A stretch of DNA of 10,219 nucleotides, from positions 1 through 10,219 of the forward strand of contig JABJAS010000418.1 in the NCBI GenBank assembly GCA_018666055.1. Direction: 5' to 3'. This document shows positions 6,183 through 10,219 of the stretch, piece by piece (the stretch's first letter is position 1; each line of letters starts with the position of its first letter). The stretch is from Halieaceae bacterium (GTDB lineage Bacteria; Pseudomonadota; Gammaproteobacteria; Pseudomonadales; Halieaceae). The notes under the pieces were generated by a model. That model was not told the DNA's origin. It worked only from the letters and a program-made list of their open reading frames with translations, and made no database searches. The position numbers and the translations under genes were made by a program.

Positions 6183-6368
6183 TATGGTTCACCAATGGTT
6201 ACGGGCTAAATAAGCCTGACGACCTCTCGACTAGGCAGTGTCAACGATGTACCCGGCCAGGCCAACCGCCCCCTTAAGATCAACTATTATCAACCAAAGC
6301 GAGCAGGATTGCTTTCCAGTACGCGATCAGCACATTACTATCGCTATTCAGAGAATCGAGAACCCCGA
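6183..6368. other. Divergent intergenic region, DUF2066 gene / purM
   Basis: These 186 bases must hold promoters for both directions, but I cannot assign one safely. TTGCTT at 6309-6314 is a possible purM -35, yet TACTAT at 6336-6341 is spaced too far (21 bases). TATTAT at 6285-6290 has no matching -35. No sequence like the E. coli PurR operator was seen. A plus-strand T-run at 6171-6177, inside the DUF2066 start, has no convincing stem before it. Confidence 0.4.
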
Positions 6369-7409
6369 ATGACTGAAGAAAAATCGTCCCCAACCTCACT
6401 TACTTACCGCGATGCCGGTGTTGATATTGATGCGGGCACGGCACTCGTCGAGCGCATTAAGTCGGTCAGCCAGGCCACTCATCGTCCCGAAGTGCTGACT
6501 GGCCTCGGTGGCTTTGGTGCTCTCTGTGCCATCCCTCCCGGCTATTCAGAGCCGATTTTGGTTTCGGGTACCGACGGTGTGGGGACTAAATTACGGCTCG
6601 CCATGGAGCTGGGCATTCATGACACGATTGGCATCGACCTCGTCGCAATGTGCAGTAACGATATCGCGGTAGTGGGCGCTGAACCCCTATTTTTTCTGGA
6701 TTACTACGCGACTGGAAAATTAAATGTCGAGATCGCTGCGGCGGTGGTCGCTGGGATCGGTAGAGGCTGTGAGTTAGCCGGTGCCGCCTTGGTGGGTGGT
6801 GAAACGGCAGAGATGCCGGGTATGTATGAGGGCGAAGATTACGACCTCGCGGGATTTTGCGTGGGCATTGTCGAAAAGGCTGACATCATTGACGGGACCA
6901 GCGTGCAACCGGGAGATGTATTGCTGGCACTCCCCTCAAGCGGGCCACACTCCAATGGTTACTCCTTGATTCGCAAAGTGCTCGAGCATACCGGCAGTCA
7001 ACCCGACTCGGCCTGCGGAGAGGTGTCATTGGGACAAGCGCTACTGGCACCGACCACGATTTATAACCGCCCATTATTGGCACTCCAGCAAGAGGTTAAG
7101 ATCAGCGCCATGGCACACATCACCGGTGGCGGGATTCTCGAAAACCTGCCCCGCGTCTTACCTCAGGGGATGGGTGCGTCAATTCGGCGCGATAGCTGGG
7201 ATTTACCGGCTGTTTTTCAATGGCTTCAAAGCGGCGGCAACATTACCGATCAGGAAATGATGCGGACGTTTAACTGCGGTGTCGGAATGATCATTGTCCT
7301 CCCTGCCCCCGAGGCCACTAAAGCACTGGCCGTGTTGGCGAGTCACGGCATTACGGGATGGGAGCTGGGTGCCATTGATGATAGCGATGCCGGGCTGAAG
7401 ATCCATTGA
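6369..7409 (+). CDS. purM: Phosphoribosylformylglycinamidine cyclo-ligase (AIR synthetase)
   Basis: PurM catalyses ATP-dependent ring closure of FGAM to 5-aminoimidazole ribonucleotide, step five of purine synthesis, in the cytoplasm. The 346-residue length equals the family norm (E. coli 345). Visible signatures are [11 protein letters not shown] (13-23), SGTDGVGTK (66-74), [10 protein letters not shown] (90-99) and [11 protein letters not shown] (143-153). The latter blocks form the ATP and phosphate sites. ATG 6369 was chosen because [17 protein letters not shown] matches the usual N-terminus. A TTG at 6309 would add 20 atypical residues. The ribosome site is weak (GAG about nine bases upstream). 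purN follows after 10 bases, so purM is likely the first gene of a purM-purN-DUF3108 operon. Confidence 0.96.
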   Translation: MTEEKSSPTSLTYRDAGVDIDAGTALVERIKSVSQATHRPEVLTGLGGFGALCAIPPGYSEPILVSGTDGVGTKLRLAMELGIHDTIGIDLVAMCSNDIAVVGAEPLFFLDYYATGKLNVEIAAAVVAGIGRGCELAGAALVGGETAEMPGMYEGEDYDLAGFCVGIVEKADIIDGTSVQPGDVLLALPSSGPHSNGYSLIRKVLEHTGSQPDSACGEVSLGQALLAPTTIYNRPLLALQQEVKISAMAHITGGGILENLPRVLPQGMGASIRRDSWDLPAVFQWLQSGGNITDQEMMRTFNCGVGMIIVLPAPEATKALAVLASHGITGWELGAIDDSDAGLKIH

Positions 7410-7419
7410 CGCTCCCCAG

Positions 7420-8070
7420 ATGACACAACGTATTGTGGTGCTACTGTCCGGCCGAGGGTCCAATTTCCAGTCACTCCTCAACGCCAGCCTGACCGGTGAC
7501 CTAGCAGGCAGCATTGCTCTTGTGATCAGTAATCGACCGCACGCTGGGGGGTTAACGATTGCCAATAACGCCAATATCGATACCGCGCTAATAGACCATC
7601 AAGCCTATGCAACCCGGGACGCGTTCGATGCAGACCTAGCGGGGGTCATTGACAGTGTGTCACCCGATTTGATCGTTTTGGCTGGGTTTATGCGCATTTT
7701 AACCCAAGGCTTCGTTAGCCAGTTCGCTGGACGATTACTGAATATACATCCCTCGCTCCTGCCGCTTTATCCGGGTCTGAATACGCATCAACGAGCATTA
7801 GATAACCGAGACACTCACGCCGGCGCTACCGTTCATTATGTGACTGGGGAACTCGACGGAGGCCCCTCTGTCATACAAGCGAGGGTGCCGATTGAACCTG
7901 GCGATACCAAAGACCAGCTAGCGGACCGTATCCTCCGGGTTGAGCACCAGATTTATCCTCAAGCCGTCAACTGGCATCTGTCGGGACGATTGCTACTTAA
8001 AAACGGTGTGCTCTTTAAAGACTCAGTCCCCCTACCAGCAACAGGTGAATTATGGTGTGCTCCCCAATGA
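7420..8070 (+). CDS. purN: Phosphoribosylglycinamide formyltransferase
   Basis: PurN transfers a formyl group from 10-formyltetrahydrofolate to GAR, step three of purine synthesis. The 216-residue protein begins with LLSGRGSNFQSLL (8-20), the GAR-phosphate loop. The catalytic segment LNIHPSLLPLYPGLNTHQRAL (from 107) includes N108 and H110. GATVHYVTGELDGGP (135-149) includes D146, the third catalytic residue (N106, H108 and D144 in E. coli). Length is close to the E. coli protein (212). The start at 7420 lies 10 bases after purM with no clear ribosome site, so coupled translation is likely. The 3' end overlaps the DUF3108 gene. Confidence 0.96.
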   Translation: MTQRIVVLLSGRGSNFQSLLNASLTGDLAGSIALVISNRPHAGGLTIANNANIDTALIDHQAYATRDAFDADLAGVIDSVSPDLIVLAGFMRILTQGFVSQFAGRLLNIHPSLLPLYPGLNTHQRALDNRDTHAGATVHYVTGELDGGPSVIQARVPIEPGDTKDQLADRILRVEHQIYPQAVNWHLSGRLLLKNGVLFKDSVPLPATGELWCAPQ

Positions 8071-8798
8071 GACAGATCCTCTCAACCCTCTTGCTCCTCA
8101 GTGCGCCGATACTGAGTCAAGCAACCTATGCCGGCACTGCATTCCCCCTTTACGACGCCGAGTACCGCACTAAGGTCTCAGGCATCAGGATCACACTGAC
8201 GCGCTCGCTCACGGAGGAACAAGGCCACTACCATTTGCAGCAATCTGGCAAAGCCTTTCTCGTTAAGCTCAAGGAAGAGTCCCACTTTACGATAGACGGT
8301 GATCAAATTTTAGGGGAGCACTTTCACTATCAGCTTAGCGGCGTCACCAAGCGACAACGGGAAGTCCATTACGACCCCAGTGCGGGCATCATTCGCAGCC
8401 TGCGTAAAAAAACGTGGACCGAACATCCTTGGTCAGCTGATGTACTCGATAGACTTAGCCAACAAGAGCAAATGCGATTGCTGCTGATTCGAGCTGAGGC
8501 ACCGCCAGAGCGAATGGCGCTAAAGGTCGTCGATGGACCCAATATAAAGCTCAAGCGTTTCGAATTAGTGGAGCAAGCCACTCTCGATACCCTCGCCGGC
8601 ACCTTAAGAACCGTCCAGTACCGCCTACTGCATGATGACCCAGAAGAACGCAGCTCCGACACGTGGCTGGCCATCGATCATAGCTTTCTCATGGTCCGCA
8701 CCGAGCATGAGGAGCGTGGTTCTAAAACGGTGGTCGAGATCAGTCAAGCGGTGATTGATGGCATGCCCCTGTCCCCCGACACAGCATCACAAAACTAA
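8052..8798 (+). CDS. DUF3108 family exported protein
   Basis: A 248-residue protein with an N-terminal signal peptide (hydrophobic residues about 8-22, ILSTLLLLSAPILSQ, then ATYAG as a probable cleavage zone). The mature part opens with FPLYDAEYRTKVSGIRITLT, the usual start of DUF3108. That family is made of secreted beta-rich proteins of unknown function and is often found next to purN in gammaproteobacteria. No catalytic motif is seen. Two starts compete. ATG 8052 is preceded by a good AGGTGA at 8043-8048, though only three bases away. ATG 8067 forms an ATGA overlap with the purN stop and gives MRQILSTLLLL. I prefer 8052 but the choice is open. Co-transcription with purMN is likely. The gene converges on dcd with a 13-base gap and no obvious terminator. 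Confidence 0.83.
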   Translation: MVCSPMRQILSTLLLLSAPILSQATYAGTAFPLYDAEYRTKVSGIRITLTRSLTEEQGHYHLQQSGKAFLVKLKEESHFTIDGDQILGEHFHYQLSGVTKRQREVHYDPSAGIIRSLRKKTWTEHPWSADVLDRLSQQEQMRLLLIRAEAPPERMALKVVDGPNIKLKRFELVEQATLDTLAGTLRTVQYRLLHDDPEERSSDTWLAIDHSFLMVRTEHEERGSKTVVEISQAVIDGMPLSPDTASQN

Positions 8799-8811
8799 GA
8801 CGGCGGATGCC

Positions 8812-9378
8812 TCAGGCACGGGGTAGGGTCACGCCGCGCTGTCCTTGGTATTTACCACCGCGATCCGCATAACTGGTTTCACAGACTTCATCCGACTCAA
8901 AAAACAGCATTTGCGCTACGCCCTCATTGGCATAAATCTTCGCAGGTAAGGTCGTGGTGTTAGAAAACTCCAGCGTGACGTGCCCTTCCCATTCAGGCTC
9001 GAGCGGTGTGACATTCACAATGATGCCGCAGCGCGCATAGGTCGACTTACCCAGACAGATCGTCAAGACATTGCGAGGGATACGAAAATACTCAACCGTG
9101 CAGGCCAGTGCAAAAGAGTTTGGCGGGATAATGCATTCATCCCCCTCAACATGGACGAAGCTGTTTTCGTCAAAGTGCTTTGGGTCAACGGTAGCCGAGT
9201 GAATATTCGTAAACACCTTGAACTCGCGTGAACAGCGCACATCATAGCCATAGCTCGAGGTGCCATAGGAGATTAACCGACGGTCGCCCTCGGTACGAAT
9301 CTGGCCTGGCTCAAAAGGCTCGATCATCCCCTCTTGCTCCGCCATTCTTCGAATCCATCGATCTGCTTTGATACTCAC
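8812..9378 (-). CDS. dcd: dCTP deaminase
   Basis: Dcd deaminates dCTP to dUTP, feeding thymidylate synthesis. The 188-residue length equals the usual size. Signatures are [10 protein letters not shown] (41-50), [11 protein letters not shown] (109-119, with the Ser and Arg of the active site), [18 protein letters not shown] (124-141, including the catalytic Glu at 137) and [14 protein letters not shown] at the C-terminus. This is the mono-functional deaminase type of Pseudomonas and enterics. The start is GTG 9378-9376, supported by AAGGAG eight bases upstream on the minus strand. mrp lies immediately upstream on the same strand, 42 bases away, an order I also recall from Pseudomonas. Confidence 0.96.
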   Translation of the reverse strand: MSIKADRWIRRMAEQEGMIEPFEPGQIRTEGDRRLISYGTSSYGYDVRCSREFKVFTNIHSATVDPKHFDENSFVHVEGDECIIPPNSFALACTVEYFRIPRNVLTICLGKSTYARCGIIVNVTPLEPEWEGHVTLEFSNTTTLPAKIYANEGVAQMLFFESDEVCETSYADRGGKYQGQRGVTLPRA

Positions 9379-9420
9379 GGGTGCTTCTCCTTGGTGTGCC
9401 GCGATCGAGGCTTGAATGCC

Positions 9421-10219
9421 TCAATCACTCATGCTGATCACAGGGGCGCTCGCAGGCTGCTGTTGCGCTAACGAGGTCACCAGCGCAGTGGCTGCCTGCT
9501 GGTAAATCTGTGCCTCCTGCCCCTCTGGTTCGGATACCACAATGGGGCATCCTTGATCAGACTGCTCTCTGATCGCCCGACTGAGGGGGATCTGCGCCAA
9601 TAAAGGGACCGCATAGTGCGCTGCTAAATTCTCTCCGCCCGCCTCACCAAAAAGGGGCTCGGAGTGCCCGCAGGCAGGGCAGGTGTGGCTGGACATGTTT
9701 TCGATGAGACCCAGTACCGGCACGTCGACCTTTTGAAACATCTCAATCCCTTTGCGGGCATCGAGCAAGGCAATATCTTGCGGCGTGGTCACAATGACAG
9801 CGCCCGACAACGTCGCACGTTGCGACAGCGTGAGCTGGATGTCACCGGTTCCGGGTGGCATATCGACCAGCAGCAGGTCAATGTCGCCCCATAACGTTTT
9901 CTCAAGTAACTGACTGAGGGCTGAACTGGCCATCGGCCCACGCCAAACCATGGGTGTCTCTGCCGTTGTCAGATAGCCCATAGACATGGTCTTCAAGCCA
10001 TAGGCTTCAATGGGCAATAAAAACTCTCCATCCTGTTGGTCAGGCGTCCTATTGTCGGCGACCCCGAGCATATGCTGTTGGCTCGGACCGTAAATATCGG
10101 CGTCGAGCAGGCCCACGGAGAGCCCCTGCTGGCTTAGCGCCACCGCTAAATTGGTTGTCACTGTTGATTTGCCGACACCGCCCTTACCTGAGGCGACGGC
10201 GACCACTTGCCGAGAAGAC
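9421..10219 (-). CDS. mrp: Mrp/ApbC iron-sulfur cluster carrier ATPase (N-terminus beyond window)
   Basis: About 265 residues of a Mrp/NBP35-type P-loop ATPase that carries and delivers Fe-S clusters in the cytoplasm. The frame stays open to the window edge (SRQVVAVASGKGGVGKST), so the upstream MIP18/DUF59-like domain lies outside. An in-frame GTG at 10206 is internal, just before the P-loop, and not the true start. Motifs are the deviant Walker A GKGGVGKST, DADIYGPSQ (switch I region), LLVDMPPGTGDIQLT (Walker B/switch II) and NMSSHTCPACGHSEPLFG. That last block contains the CxxC that binds a bridging 4Fe-4S cluster in the dimer. The C-terminus ends MSD. It probably shares a transcript with dcd downstream. 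Confidence 0.95.
   Translation of the reverse strand, partial: SSRQVVAVASGKGGVGKSTVTTNLAVALSQQGLSVGLLDADIYGPSQQHMLGVADNRTPDQQDGEFLLPIEAYGLKTMSMGYLTTAETPMVWRGPMASSALSQLLEKTLWGDIDLLLVDMPPGTGDIQLTLSQRATLSGAVIVTTPQDIALLDARKGIEMFQKVDVPVLGLIENMSSHTCPACGHSEPLFGEAGGENLAAHYAVPLLAQIPLSRAIREQSDQGCPIVVSEPEGQEAQIYQQAATALVTSLAQQQPASAPVISMSD

Noticed and set aside
6239..6244. TTGACA on the minus strand upstream of the DUF2066 gene as a promoter
   Set aside because: No -10-like hexamer lies 15-19 bases downstream. The nearest A/T-rich stretch is more than 20 bases away.
8808..8818. TGCCTCAGGCA palindrome between the DUF3108 gene and dcd as a shared terminator
   Set aside because: The arms are only 5 bp and there is no T-tract on either strand. 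Part of it is dcd coding sequence.
9664..9894. Plus-strand 76-codon frame inside mrp
   Set aside because: It is the complement of the conserved mrp coding sequence and has no own features.

Overview
The window reads as chromosome of a gammaproteobacterium, probably a marine or Pseudomonas-related lineage. It has moderate G+C and dense coding. The families and their order match a neighbourhood I recall from Pseudomonas: purN, purM, DUF2066 and hda, then wrbA, arsC, yihY and a thioredoxin-like lipoprotein. A second recalled pair, dcd and mrp, follows. No mobile element, CRISPR array, rRNA or tRNA was seen.

Layout: (1) 1-154 is the 5' part of wrbA on the minus strand, divergent from yihY and a TlpA-like lipoprotein gene on the plus strand (239-1907). 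The gap between them holds two short palindromes. (2) 1908-2249 has no conventional gene. On the minus strand it carries a close match to an RpoE/AlgU promoter, about 130 transcribed bases with an optional 34-codon frame, and a strong intrinsic terminator. I read it as a candidate envelope-stress small RNA or small-protein gene. (3) 2250-4357 holds a diverged 6-pyruvoyl/6-carboxy-tetrahydropterin synthase-like gene (minus), divergent from a short-chain dehydrogenase and a YhhQ/DUF165 (queuosine-precursor-transporter family) gene (plus). This looks like a pterin or 7-deazaguanine cassette sitting between otherwise conserved housekeeping blocks. (4) 4338-6182 carries hda and a DUF2066 exported protein on the minus strand. 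hda overlaps the yhhQ-like gene tail to tail. (5) 6369-8798 is a purM-purN-DUF3108 run, probably one operon. (6) 8812-10219 carries dcd and the 5'-truncated mrp/apbC on the minus strand.

Functionally the window combines nucleotide supply (purM, purN, dcd), control of replication initiation (hda), Fe-S cluster carriage (mrp), quinone and thiol redox (wrbA, the TlpA-like protein) and envelope proteins (YihY, DUF2066, DUF3108). The parts least explained by known annotation are the 2064-2226 stress-promoter unit and the PTPS-like/SDR/YhhQ cassette, whose PTPS-like protein lacks the cysteine expected of QueD.
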